Source: Lineus longissimus (Eukaryota > Nemertea > Pilidiophora > Heteronemertea > Lineidae). From it: a stretch of DNA of 64,000 bases. Under the pieces are notes generated by a model. That model saw nothing but the letters and a program-made list of their open reading frames with translations. It did not search any database and was not told the origin of the DNA. Each line of letters starts with the position of its first letter. Positions within the stretch are counted from its first letter, which is position 1. Where the stretch lies: assembly GCF_910592395.1 (NCBI RefSeq), contig NC_088319.1, positions 12,276,001 through 12,340,000 on the forward strand, written 5' to 3'. Below are positions 1-12,305 of this stretch, piece by piece. The position numbers were made by a program, and so were the translations under genes.

Positions 1-990
1 CAAAAGACCCCTCGACAAGAAATCGGTAGACTGACACCGGGCGTCATGATATGAACACACCAACATAAAAGTGGCCATCAAGACATTGTTACCAGCGTGT
101 TATCGAAGATCTGTGTCCATCCAACAATCAGATTTCTGGTATAAAACGCCAAGATGGACACTCGAGGCAACCTAATCTCTGTCGCCATGACACTTGAACT
201 GGTATTGATACAGCATCAAAAGTTGCTCTTTTTCTTCGAACAAAAGATGGAGGGAAAACGATGAAATATTAATCGCCTCGGACACCTGAATTGTCATCGA
301 AAACACCCGGTGAATCGTCTGTACCAATAATCTTTGCTGCCCTTTCGATTTTTTGGCCTCAAGTATGAAAATTCTGCATACACATCCGTAACACGTAACC
401 GGATCCAATTTTCAAGCATTCATCTTTTCTGAAGAGGAGACTTTTTTTGCGCGGTGTACAAGAGTAAAAATCTTAATATCTGTGGATTAATTATTCATGG
501 GGAGTGTCTTTGGCAAATATCGTGGCCATGTCACTCTGCTGGAAGCAAACGACATCTGAATATGATACCTGTAATTTTCGACAACAACCAAAAGGCCATC
601 TGCACGTTCCCAAGTGCATATTATAAGAATATACAATCAGAGTCACAATTGACATCCTTTCTGCTTGGCGTCAGTTATGGGCAACCTCTGACACGAATCA
701 AGGGATGTCAAGTGTGATTTAGACTGTAAGTTGTTCATTCTCTTTATGAAACATTCTGAGGTAAAAAATAACGTTTAGAAAGTGTCGTAAAATTAACTTT
801 ATGTTGAAGAGACCCGAGATATGTTGGTAATATTAAAAGGCCCTCAGAAGTTAAATGTGTACACTCCTAGAAATGAAGGTTTTCAGCTTCTGAAAACCCA
901 TTAAAGGTTTTTTTACCAACACAAATATGCACCCGATAACAACTAAAACACAGCACAACAAAAAAATCAAATTCTTCCACGTTTGTTTAC

Positions 991-1316
991 CTCCCAAGCA
1001 CTAGTCGGATCAGAAACTTCACTTCTGAAAGCTCCCACAAACGGTCCAAATTTCATCCCTGCAGAGACAGCGACACGCGACCACACACCAAGGCCATTAT
1101 AAACCTGCGACTCTCGCAACTCAAAGTCTTTCGGGACGGGAATGTCTTCGGGAATGTACACAGGTGGTTGGCTCTCCTGATTTTGCGGAATATCCGGCGA
1201 TATTTCATGTTCTGACGCGTCGAATACTGGCGACTCATGATTGACTTCAAAATGGTCGCCAATATCGATGGTCAGCTGACCAGAGTGGCTGAAATCATCG
1301 CCATCTGACTCCGATT
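991..1316 (-). CDS. PRDM16: PRDM3/16 (MECOM/PRDM16-type) internal exon, N-terminal part of PR domain
   Basis: Internal coding exon of a PRDM3/16-family zinc-finger transcription factor. The reverse strand reads from an acceptor (tttcag, then AATCGG) to a donor (GGGAG, then gtaaac). It enters with two bases of a split codon and leaves in phase 0, giving 108 full codons. An acidic linker comes first, followed by the family signature VYIPEDIPVPKDFELRES and then LGVWSRVAVSAGMKFGPFVG, ending SAWE. From memory, vertebrate MECOM and PRDM16 share the YIPxDIPIPxDFELRES entry into the PR (SET-like) domain and a matching exon end at GWE. Known role of the family: chromatin-linked transcription control in development. 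The rest of the PR domain and the zinc fingers must lie left of the window. MECOM versus PRDM16 cannot be separated, because invertebrates usually have one co-orthologue. Confidence 0.88.
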
Positions 1317-3445
1317 CTGAAAAGACAAAGGGAAGAAATATAAGCTGGGTTAGACAAGAAACTGTGTTTTTGTGGCTATCAACTTCATGCTGGTTGCCAG
1401 TGTCACAAATGCTATCATCTGACTATGATTTTGTTGCATCCCACTAGCTGAGGTTATGATGGTTACTTAAAATCTAAATGCAGAAGATATATCTGCATTT
1501 TCTTGTTTTTCTTGAAGCAAAATTCAGAAATTCGTCTTCCTGGCAAGTTTTTCCCCATTCTTACGAAATTATTCATCTGAAATCTGCACATTTGTTTTTG
1601 AAATAAAAACAAAACACAGTTATACATTATTCAAGTTGGCATCAGCCCATCAACCGGTTGCTACATTGTAAAACACAATTATTCAAATTAAAACATAAGC
1701 AACATAAGATGGGAAACTCAACTCCTTTGAATACAAATGTTAAAATTTTAACGTATGAATTCACAATTAAAGAAAACTGAAGAGGATTTCTAAATAACTT
1801 TTGCAGCTTTATCCAATTGTAGATGAAAAGAACGGATGTCAGCTGAAAATTAAAGTAAAAACTCGGATGTTTTAACGAACGGTGTGATAACTTTACACTC
1901 TCCGTCAATTGGCCATTCAGAAGTCTGCACACTTTTAAAACCTCTCAAGAGGTGAAAAGTGTGGACTATCAGGTATGACGGAAGTGTTTAAAACGCGTCT
2001 TGAAGCATCCAGCGTAACTTCGCAAAGTGTTTGAATTAAAATTTAAACAATGGGCAAATCAAAATGAAGTGTCGTCGAGACTTAAAAGAATACTTCTGAG
2101 CCAATCTTGATGAACTCGGCAGAGTTTTAGAGATTTCCAGTACCAACTTCCACCAGGCCTTTAGATGAATTTTTGATGACCCGTTCGCACGGAACGTGTC
2201 CACTAAGGAAGGACCCTTGAACTACCTATATGAGGGTGTAAAATACACCTCTTCTGATGACAAGTCCCATTACAAGAATCAAGCAAGTGTCTTGACAGGT
2301 TGATACTGTTTGAAATTTTCTCATGGAGAAAAGTTGGACGTTTTCAAGTTAATTTGTAACTTATTGTTCATGGTAGCTACACGTGATGTAATTTAGCTGA
2401 TAAATGAACGAATACATTCTAGGACTTTATTTCTTCTACTCCAGACTGGATCCATCCTGAACTTCTGAGCCTTTCACTCAGCACCTCCGACCAAGCTCAT
2501 GCCCTGAATAAATCCAGGGTTCCAGGAATTAGTGCTATTGGTGTGTTCAAAGCTGTTTAGTCAAAGCAAGTTTGAATACGATGAGACCAAATTTGGATAT
2601 CATTCGAGTTTTTTTCAAGCAAGTACACCAAATGAACACACACAAATACAGTACAATTACACTGATGTCTAAAGTCAGTTATGTTGGAATATATTCAATA
2701 TTGCTAATTGCACATCTCAACAATAACAAACATTCGTAAATATCATTGAAAAAGATCCAGATATCGTTCAATGACCACAAGTGCTTTCTGGATGTACCAT
2801 CTCCCCAATTAGGGTACCCCAACCTATCGTTCTCTGACAAGTGCTGCCAAGTTCGCCAAATTAGTCTAAATTGTATTCTTGTCATTCTGAATATGATTTG
2901 GGAGAAAATTTGGAAATCTCACAAAGGGATTGATTTCAGAGTCGAGCTCCTCTTCGCCGAGTTATACCAGGAATCGGGATCTCTCAACGAGATGCGGTGA
3001 ATACGCGCTGTCAATTAATTTACCGTTGCTTTCAGTTTCCGAATCGTTTTTGAGTCGTCAGATCATTGGAGTGGATTTGAGTGGTCTCAATCTGGTTTTA
3101 CCCATGACAGACCGCAGCAATTAATCGCCGGTTAATTATCCGAATCATAGAAATTTAATCAAGAAGATATATCTAGGTTAACCGTATACATCCGAGATAA
3201 TGGATGACCTCTTTGTAACATGATGTTCGAGGATTGTTAACTTCACCGACATGATTTGGATTGTCGACCCGTCTGTTCATAGTGATATTTTGATGGCATA
3301 CGAAACTCCAAAATGTGTTTTTGACAGTATCAAAGGCCTACAATGTCCCTTAAATTAGGAAATTTATAATTGAATTTGAAATTGTGTAAATACATACTGG
3401 ATATAAAATTTCAACAAAGCAATTGTGTAGTCAGATTTACAAATA

Positions 3446-3506
3446 CTCACTATTAAGGACAGCACGTATCAGTCCTGAGGTCGGCCTTAATAGAGAGGTT
3501 CTACTG
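3446..3506. mobile_element. pogo/Tigger-like MITE fragment
   Basis: About 61 bp with inverted ACTATTAAGGACA-type arms, ending in the family terminus GGTTCTACTG followed by TA. The left end is worn, so this is probably a minimal or truncated copy. Confidence 0.6.
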
Positions 3507-4445
3507 TAACATGAATGTAATGAATCATGTAATGAATTAGACCCTGAACAAACCCAACACACCCTCTAGTGGCCAAATCAAATACAATAAATGAATTTAA
3601 TCCACGCATCATGCAGCGCCACCCCATTCATTAGCCCTATCTGTAACAGTCTTCATTAATTCTTGATAATAGACAATATGACGCAGATATGTTTCATATT
3701 TTATGAATGGCTCCTTATCTTTCCTCGGCCATCCATCTTAGACCCCGACATCGTACAATTTGAAAATACGCCGTAACCAAGCATCGTCCTGTCGCCATCT
3801 GTCAACTATGTACTCCACAACCGACAAATTTATCTAATATTTTCCCTCCCTCCATTGTCCCTTATCTCGTGCTATCCATCTTACGCTCGCATCTAATGAC
3901 ACCAGAATCATAAATTTCGGTTATTTGATGAAGAAAATTAATTTCTGTGTTTGAGCTTTTAATAATTGATGTTAGCGACCGTATTGATGGAACATGGCCG
4001 CGGTAATGTTTACAGAATCTGTTGCAAGTCGCACTATCATCTTTGCAGTGTTTGCGTCTGTTTGTCCTCTGGGCAATAATACAGAGTTTTACGATGCTGG
4101 GTAATCATCGATGGCTGTAGATGGCAGCGTATCAATCGTTAGATGGACGTCCGCCATATTTGGTTAGCGCGACGGCACTTCATCGACCAGCATCACACGG
4201 GACAGCCATGTTTGTTCTTTACCAGTTCGTTGGTGGTGGGGGATGACAAAGCTGTCGTAAGTTAACCCTTTAGGACCTGGTTGTCTAAAACAGGTTAACT
4301 TTTTTCAGGAATTTCAGGAATATAACATCGATTCAACAAAAAATTTGGATTTTTTAAAGAAATTTGCAATCCCCAAAATATAAAGCAGTGCAAAAATCTA
4401 GCAGTTAACAGTACCAGTTTGTAACTTTGCAGGATTTTGAAGTAT

Positions 4446-4517
4446 AGTGGCGACCCTCTCTATTAAGGACAATGGTCTGTCAGTCCCAAGGGTGTCTTTA
4501 ATAGAGAGGATCTACTG
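4446..4517. mobile_element. Minimal (72 bp) pogo/Tigger-like MITE
   Basis: The left end TAGTGGCGACCCTCTCTATT and right end AATAGAGAGGATCTACTG form one imperfect hairpin flanked by TA on both sides. It looks like the two outer arms of the full-length family without the internal repeats. Confidence 0.65.
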
Positions 4518-4548
4518 TAGGTTGGCCTTTCATAAAACTCTTGATCCA

Positions 4549-5560
4549 AGTTATGCAACTTTTGCTCTGCCCAAGAGGCATTCAATTGATCACTTGGAAA
4601 ATAGTCAGGTGACAAAATAACTCCAACTTGTGTTTTATTTGGATATCATTCCTGAATAGATAATGACACAACTGAGTTGGACAAACCTTCCCAAACTTAT
4701 GTAAGTTTTCGAGATAGTGTTTATAATTCATGGAATACTGTCAGGTGTCAAAATATTCCCCCTTGTGTTTTATTTTCATATTTTGCCTGAATAGATAATG
4801 ACATAGCTGGCCTTTGTAGACTAGCACACCCATGTCAACTTATGTAACGGTTGCATTGCCGAAAGGTTTTCTAGAGTTGATAACTTTGATAATATTTATG
4901 GGGATATGTCAGGTGGGTAGATAAAGGAATCACACATAGTCTTTCCTCATTCAAATGATATTGTCAACTGGTGTGATTATCGCATTTTCTATGAAAACGA
5001 AACAACTGGCAAATACGAGAAATTTGGTGACATGAAATGACACACTTTCAGTTTTGACATGAAGGGTTCCAGCATTCCCAGCAATGATGCCCCAACCTAC
5101 AGGGCCATCCATAAGAGTCATGAAGTTACCACAAAAATAGTTGCAAGCTGATTTTAATCACTGCAATATCGGATACTAAGAATACTTAAAGTTAGTTCAT
5201 CATTTCACTCCTAGGAGGCTGAACCTGTTTCCTTCAGCCTTGCCACCTAGGAGGCAACTAACGAACTAAAAGCATTTCTTCTTCAGTATGCAGATCATGA
5301 TAAGAGCATTTTTACTCTTCCCCCTGAACGTTGTCAGAAATCAAAAACTAAGCAACTTTTTGGATTTAGCCTACGGTCTTAGTGTAACACTTATGTGACT
5401 GACAATTGAACACACTCACCAACTCTTTGGCCAGCAATATCATTATCTATTCAGGCAAATGAGAAAACAAAACACCAGAGTGAGCAATGTCATACCGCTC
5501 TAGATCCACCTGCTTCATTCCGAACATTTGAAAGGGCAATGCAGAAGTTACATAACGTGC
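4549..5560. repeat. Degenerate tandem and inverted repeat block
   Basis: Two clear and one poor copy of a roughly 130-145 bp unit run from about 4550 to 4990. Shared text includes CTGAATAGATAATGACA near 4650 and 4790 and CTTATGTAA near 4696 and 4840. The same text returns in reverse complement at about 5436-5475 (ATTATCTATTCAGGCAAAT) and near 5540-5560. The whole block can fold back on itself, so it is most likely an old foldback or MITE-like element about 1 kb long. Edges are approximate. Confidence 0.5.
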
Positions 5561-6705
5561 ATAGATTCAGACATTTCTATTATCTGGTGCGCAAATAGCG
5601 CTGGAAAAACATCACGGTCCCAATGTCAATATTCTTTGGTCTTACGCAATGAAATATGACAACATGGAGTTTACCTGAACCCAAGACTCGCTAATTAGAC
5701 GCGTATTGATTGATTATAGGTGAATCATGGAGCAGAATGAAAATATTGGTGGATGGAGTGCGCTGGTACGGACATGACGACGTACGATCGGCGTTTATTG
5801 AGATACGGCTCGGACAAATCTGAGTAATCGATGGTGGGACACTGAAAAGGGAAGAAATAAGTTGCCCTCAAAAACGTACAAAAGTCCTATCTTAAAGGGT
5901 TACTTCGTTTGTATTTGATGAGGGTTAAGTTACATAGGTCTACACATCATATTGTGTGTATCAGTATTGGTATTGGCAATAGCTTTCTAAGAAATCAACA
6001 CATTTTCTTGAGACGCTCAGTATATTTTACAAAAATTCCGCAAATATTGAAGCAACCAACAGACTAGACACACAATTTCTAAACCATTTACGCTATTTTA
6101 TAGAATTGCGCAAATTGTGTTAATCTTTTCTTCAAGCGTGAGGGTCTAACAGACAAAGTCAATATTTCCCAATGCTTTTTGGTCAAACAATAGTTTTTCC
6201 TGGGAAGATTTACCCCAAGGTTGTGCGTTGAGCTGATAGGAAAACAGCCGAGGTAATGATCTAAGAAAGATGTCCTTTAAACAACTTTACTGTGACAAGT
6301 CCATGTCATGTTATGTACTCAAACTGGGTGGTCTTCATAATATTTCACCAAGCAGATCCAAGGATATTCTCTCTGTCACTTCCATTACACCAATAAGGGG
6401 CAGATCCAAGAGGGGGCCAACCCTGCTGGCCACTCATACTTTCTGCCAATTTGAAAAAAAATTGACGTTATTCTCAAGATTATTTCTCCAAGTCCTCCAT
6501 GAACCTTCTAACGCACTATTTTCCTCGTGAGATTACAGACTTTTTTAAATTGAATGACCCTCAGAGGCGCTGAAATTGCATGTGTGGGTTTAATTTTTCA
6601 AGGAAAATCAATTTGTCTTCAAATTTCTCAGCAAATTCTTCCTTTCCTCATCGCTTTTTAACATTGAAAGTGAAATTTTGAGAACTCGCACAAAAGGCAG
6701 AAATA

Positions 6706-6883
6706 CAGTGGAACCTCCCTTAGCGGACACCTCTCTATTAAGGACAACCTCTCTATTGAGGACACTAGTTTTGGTCCCAAATTGGTATTTTCTATTCAAT
6801 TTGACCTCTCTAATCAGGACACCTCTCTATTAAGGACAGCACTTGTCAGTCCCGAAGGTGTCCTTAATAGAGAGGTTCTACTG
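6706..6883 (+). mobile_element. Full-length (178 bp) pogo/Tigger-like MITE
   Basis: Starts CAGTGGAACCTCCCTTAGCG and ends GGTTCTACTG, with TA directly outside both ends (6704-6705 and 6884-6885). CAG-starting terminal repeats and TA target duplication are established traits of the pogo/Tigger branch of Tc1/mariner elements. No transposase is encoded. The core motif ACCTCTCTATTAAGGACA occurs several times inside, so the element is internally repetitive. This copy is the best reference for the family in this window. Confidence 0.8.
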
Positions 6884-8044
6884 TACAGTCATTTCCTCCT
6901 TTTGTGAAAAAGAAGGAAAAAATTTCCAGACAATGCATTTTTTCTCTGCCTGACAAATGACGAATAGAAGACATATTTATTTGCTCATTTCTCACAAAAA
7001 AACACTTCCAGACAATGTGTTCCTTCCTCTGTCTATTTTTTCAACAAAATCGCAAAAGTGATACTCTTGACGGCAGCAACGATGAAACTTATCCCTCTCT
7101 ACTTGTTGGATAATTACTGTCTTGTCCGAGACTTTCCCAAGCACTTTTGTGCCGCGTGACGTCGCGCATAGAAATCACGGCAACGAAAAAATAAGTGCGA
7201 GTGGTAAGAGAACAACAGTTTGTCCTACGCCATTCTTCGCGAGATTCTCAGATATTTGCCAAAGCATTCACGTGTGAAATTCGATGTTGGCCATTGAAGA
7301 TCGCATTTACAAAACATGCACCTGGCTGTCGTGTGCCGCGATATTTTACAACGCTCGTTTAATTCAACAGAATTAAATTGGATACGTTTTAAATGTAAAT
7401 TACGCTAGCAATACGTTATTGGTTATCGTAGAGTTAATTTATGGATCGGGTAGTCTATTAGCGCGTTAGCGAATTCACCGCATATTCTAATTATTGCGTC
7501 TTCGGAGATTTTTATGCAAATTTTTCGGCACGGGTGAAGACGTGAGATTATCGGTGCAACTCACGCCGACCGCAGCATCTTTAAAGGCGCATTGTCCGTC
7601 TTCAATTGGCAATTAACGTTAATGTGTAGAAGCTCAAATTTACGTTTCGAATCCGTTGTTGGGACATACGTAATTTATTCGCCCAGGTCACATGACCACA
7701 AAAGGATGTCGTTAGAGATGACCTTGGGAAAACATTGCGACTCTTGTTACACCATTTGTCGTCATTCAACATGTTCAACTCAGTGATTCATTTCAAAAAA
7801 TTTAGTTTGAAATTTAAATTTTGTGAGATTGTTTTTTCTTTCGGGCAGTTGGAGAACCAGACGTCTTTGTTAGCAGGTTTCAAGCGCCACTTGTCCCTGA
7901 CGATGATTTATCTCTGACTTGAGCAAACGCTTGGATGCTGATTTGAACAAAAGGACTTCAGATACTGAGGGACTGCTGACAAGAAATCTCAGCACATTTA
8001 GACTTTATCAAAATATGAAAGAATTCTTGAATCATTGTTTTTCG

Positions 8045-8054
8045 GGGGGGGGGG
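8045..8054. repeat. Poly-G tract
   Basis: A run of ten or so G residues in AT-rich sequence. It may be polymorphic in length or an assembly weak point. Confidence 0.6.
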
Positions 8055-9109
8055 AGTTTTTTATACTGAAAAATAACATCGGTAATAAGGACACCGCAAT
8101 ATAAGGCCGATGAAATTTCATATTATGGTTCTCGACAGCCACTTTTAGGAAAGAGGCAAGGGTTTTCCTTCCAGTGGTCTAAAGGTCAGGCAACAAGTCC
8201 CAAGAAACAATTATTAAAAATTGTTTGATCAAACCTGCAAATTTAGAGCCACAATTGTCAAGATCACGCAAATTTATTCAAAGATTCCAAGGAAAAAACC
8301 TCTTAGCGCCCAGGCTATTGCTTCCTGTTGCCTTCCAAACACAACAAAAACAAAGACCCTCACAAAATATTTTGATCAAATTGACAAAATTAGCGTGACT
8401 CCTCCACTTTTACCAAAACAAATATTACGAGCGCTTTTTCAAAGATTCCACACACAGAAGGTGCCGAAAACCCTTGGGCTTGTAATCAGTGTCTTCCTGT
8501 AAAACAAACAAAACAATGACCCAGCAAACATTGCTAAACCACCGTCAAAACTATCTGCTTGGAGAGATAACACTCATTGGGGACAATGTCCACCCTAAGC
8601 TAACTATAGATACGTATAGGGGGAATTAATGTACTTGCATTTTCATTCAACTTGAAGTGGATATATTTCAACCACTTGTCAGGGCGGGTCGAGAAGGGTC
8701 ACAAAAAGGAGACAAATACCGACAAGTGTGGACAGAGAGGGAAGGTCCACAGGGCCCAAGGACCCTTAAATGAAGACAAACAGACACCAAGCATTTGGCT
8801 GAAGTGAAATCAAAACATAAGCTGCCGGCTGTCTGTGAGGTCAGTGAGGGCACAGTTTGGGGACAAAAGTTATCATCCCCTCCACAAAACTGAAATCACC
8901 AATGTTTCTTCCAGAATGCACACACCATTGTCAGATGAAAATGATATATTAATTTAGGTTGAGGGCCATGCAAAGTATGCATGCAAATTTGCTTAAACTT
9001 GGCTTTATATAATGGTATAATGTTCATATTCTGTTCATATTTAAGCAATGGAAATTTTCAACTTTGATAACAAATTTCAAATTTTTAAAGAACGGCGTAG
9101 CCCTTTTAC

Positions 9110-9146
9110 CTTTCCATAGCCGAGGTACTCTTTTCCTTCTCCTCAT
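9110..9146 (-). CDS. PRDM16: Candidate start exon of the PRDM3/16 gene
   Basis: The reverse strand reads ATG plus 11 more codons and one base, encoding MRRRKRVPRLWK, then a donor gtaaaag. The phase (12 codons + 1 nt) fits exactly with the PR-domain exon, which opens with two bases of a codon; the joint would code Glu. From memory, human PRDM16 also begins with a 12-codon first coding exon plus one base, encoding a basic MRSKARARKLAK peptide. The match is partial but keeps Met-Arg, the basic pattern, Arg6, Leu10 and Lys12. The implied intron is 7.8 kb. The exon is very short, so a chance match is possible. Transcript data would settle it. Confidence 0.55.
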
Positions 9147-11710
9147 GCTAGTGGCTCCCTCTGCTAACGGCAACAATACTCAGTATTCAAGACATTCTGT
9201 AGTACGCCACGATTTCACATGAACTCAAAGTACAAAGTACTGAACCACAGGTTACAAGTTCATAACACCACCAGTGGTGAAACTTCAAAACACCATAATT
9301 ATCAGCATGGGTCCTCAGTGAAAAAAAATTGAAATTGAATCTTAAAACGTAACCTCTATCATTTGATTTGACACCAAAATCAATCGATTACAGCGAAGCC
9401 ACCTCTTTATAAACTGGAAACCAATTGATGTTTTGTACCATTTGCCTTTGTTGATAGCAGGTGACACAAAGCAATATGGTTAAAAGAGAAGCGATGGAGG
9501 TCAGAGTCAAAGTTTGTTTGCTTTTGATGAGGAAGGCAAATGAATAGAAGTATGGATTTTTGAAACCTTTTGTTCATTTTAACACATTTTAATCTAGTTG
9601 ATCAAGAATTGATAAAGAGCAGTTTTTACTAATTCTTGAGTTGAACGGCAAATTTACATCATTGACCAACATTGTGGAGAACTTTGTCTTAGGTGCAGTA
9701 ATGATACCAGAAAAGTGTGGTTAAGTCAACTATGACTTTATTCTTACGTGCACACTTCTCTGGCGATGTCAGCAGTGTCAAGGTCACCGATTGACGTCAC
9801 AAGCTGCAATTGGAGACAACGTGATCATCAGATGCAGAATTGTGATATCTGATTTCTCATCCCGCCCTTCCCAAATGAATAATATTTGAGTTCTAATTCA
9901 TCATTTCAACCAGCTGGACGTGACACCAGAACGTAAAATAAACAAAACGGCCAAAACGTGTGAATCTTACATCTAATCCCTCTCAATTGCCATCTGTTTT
10001 ACCCAGGATGCATTACCAGTTACGCCAAAGTACGATGATTTCCACGACGAGCGATGGTGATTTCGATGCTTCATTTGTCGATGTCATCTTTGATCAATTA
10101 CTAGCAAATACGGCGAACGGTTTGTGTTTACATGGCATTTGTCTCATACGGACAAGATTTTAGTTGAATCAACATCTGCGCATCCGTTTGTTTGTACGAG
10201 ATTATTTAACGTGTTATTGCACATGCAAATGAGCACGGTGTTAAAGGCAGCTAGCTTCCTCCGACACAATTTTACCTATAAACATGTCTCAAAACTCCTT
10301 TGAAATTGGATGATCGGTCAATGTCCAAAATTGAGGACTTAATTTTGTGTTGACATCACAGAATCTGACATCAGGGGAGCATTAGCTCAACGTTTTCTCT
10401 TTAAATTTCAATTTCAAACTAATTTTAACAGTAACACTAAAAAACTCACATGCAGAAAAATCTCAATTGGCATTTTAAAATTTACCAACTTGGGAATTGT
10501 AATACAATTACCTTTGTACATGTACAATTCATAAGTAAATACTATCAGATGCGACTGTAAAATCGATGATTTCGCCAATAAATTTGTGTATATTGTACGA
10601 GATATGCAAACATGAGAAGCAAACGAAGGGTCAAATCACACACAGATATTTATCTTCGAGGTGTCTCCTGTCACGTCGCAACTCAATATCATCTGCCGTC
10701 ATCTGGCATCATGGGAGTAAAAAGTACGATCTTCGATTATCATCTACCACAACTGTCATGTCACATGATTTATTGATGCGGCAAAAGATGGATCGGCTTG
10801 GGAGTAAACAAATATTGGCAGACGTTTTACGGAGAAAGCATCTGGAGGGAAGGGTGGGTATAGGGGTCAGCACTGGCCTGGTAGGGTATTCTTTAGAGGG
10901 GCGTCAAGTTGGAAACATCAAAGAATGCTGTCAGAGCGAAAGGAAATTTTTATATCAACGCTGGTTTGGCAGTAATTCTTCAAAATATCCCGAAAACGAT
11001 ATTCCCTCTCCTTCAACTAGACTTTGATGTTTTCACCCCAAATCTTGGTTCAGTACTCAGACTGGCATTGTCTTTCGTGTCATCAAGAAAATTTTCAAAA
11101 AATGTTGATATTTTGAGAACATGTCTAAGTTGTCATTTCGTGATATTTAGACGAATAAATGGTTAATTAGCGTTGATATCGATAATTCGCTTTAGCATCA
11201 ATCGAATTATTAGCTCACCTCTGGGGAGCTTATACAATACCGTGGCCAGGCGGTCATCTTGAAAATTAAACAAAGTCCTATTACTCCAAAACTAATGATC
11301 AGATTGCAACCAAACTTAATGTGATTATGTATCTATGTACTCTTATCAATAAGAGTTTTTCTGCCAAATTTATGGTCACACACAATAGCACTTCTAACTT
11401 CACAAATGCCATATTCAGGCAAACTAAAGCTTTTCAACTCAAATCTTGCTCAAGTGTTTACATTTCGATAGGTTTGGTATGGATCTCACCCCAAACAGGT
11501 GATCAAACGATGAACCATTGTCAGAAATTTGACAAAAAATGGCCCTCGTTATTATTTTGACGCATTGTTCGAGTGACCTCTTGTCACTGATGAAAAATTA
11601 AGTTTTATATCAGTTTTTAGACTGTGTGAAGCGCCTTTGTTTGGTTAGGTCATTAGTTTTGAATCAGTTTTGCAGATTTGCTGTGCACATAACGCAAAGC
11701 TTCTTCTAAA

Positions 11711-11905
11711 TATGTGACCCGTCAGAGCAAAATCAGGCGCATGTCGCTCTGAGCTTGGCTGGGTGAGACGGACTGGTTGTTCACTTCACTGTTGTCTGCC
11801 TTAAGTTAAATCTGAGCACATCAATTTCTTACATTATCTCCTGGTGTCATTTAGCGTCATCTTCTGTGCGACATGTGCCTGGCTTTGCTGTGACACATCA
11901 CATGT
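11711..11905. mobile_element. Degraded foldback element, same family as the 25 kb hairpin
   Basis: The left arm (about 11711-11815) aligns by eye along its length with the arm of the 25 kb hairpin. Shared landmarks are ATGTGAC, AGGCGC, TGTCGC, CGGACT and GTTGTTCA. The right part (about 11865-11905) carries the start of the arm in reverse complement (GCGACATGTGCCTGG). This is an older, diverged copy of the same family. Confidence 0.55.
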
Positions 11906-12244
11906 ATTGCTCCGAGATGCACACTGAACAGTTACCACCCAACACTGATGGCACTTCCACCAATTTTCTCCCAAGAAATTATGCAACAGTATCTCAGCTT
12001 ACATAATTTTCACAACGTAAGTGTCCCCTTGGCTATTTTTTACCGAATCCCCTTCAAGGTCCCCTAGATGAAAGTCCAACCCTCGGGCTGGTAGCCCAAC
12101 TAATTATATCATAGTGAAGTCCCTTGGGGGCTTGCTTAAAGTAACCAGGAGCATGGTTTGGGGCAAATTTGACTGTTGATCATAAAATAAAGTTAATTTA
12201 AGTAATTTTTATAGTGAAAAGTCAAGGTTATCCTAAATTAATAA

Positions 12245-12305
12245 CAGCAGAACCTCTCTAATAAGGGCACTCTCGTTATCGGGACCAGATTATGGCCTTT
12301 TTTAT
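12245..12305 (+). mobile_element. pogo-like MITE remnant
   Basis: Begins CAGCAGAACCTCTCTAATAA after TAA. The terminal repeat is readable but the other end is not found. The right edge is approximate. Confidence 0.5.

Larger units (their letters stand above)
1317..9109 (-). other. Presumed PRDM3/16 first intron, no other gene seen
   Basis: Between the PR-domain exon and the proposed start exon I see no further credible exon on either strand. The stretch is AT-rich. It contains two short and one full pogo-like MITE copy and a degraded inverted-repeat block near 4.5-5.6 kb, listed separately. The 3.5-4.2 kb and 7.3-7.6 kb parts are rich in TAAT-type homeodomain core sites, as often seen in developmental-gene introns, but this is only suggestive. 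Confidence 0.45.

Noticed and set aside
10566-11027. 153-codon open frame
   Set aside because: No domain, no splice sites, no family resemblance; consistent with chance in this composition.
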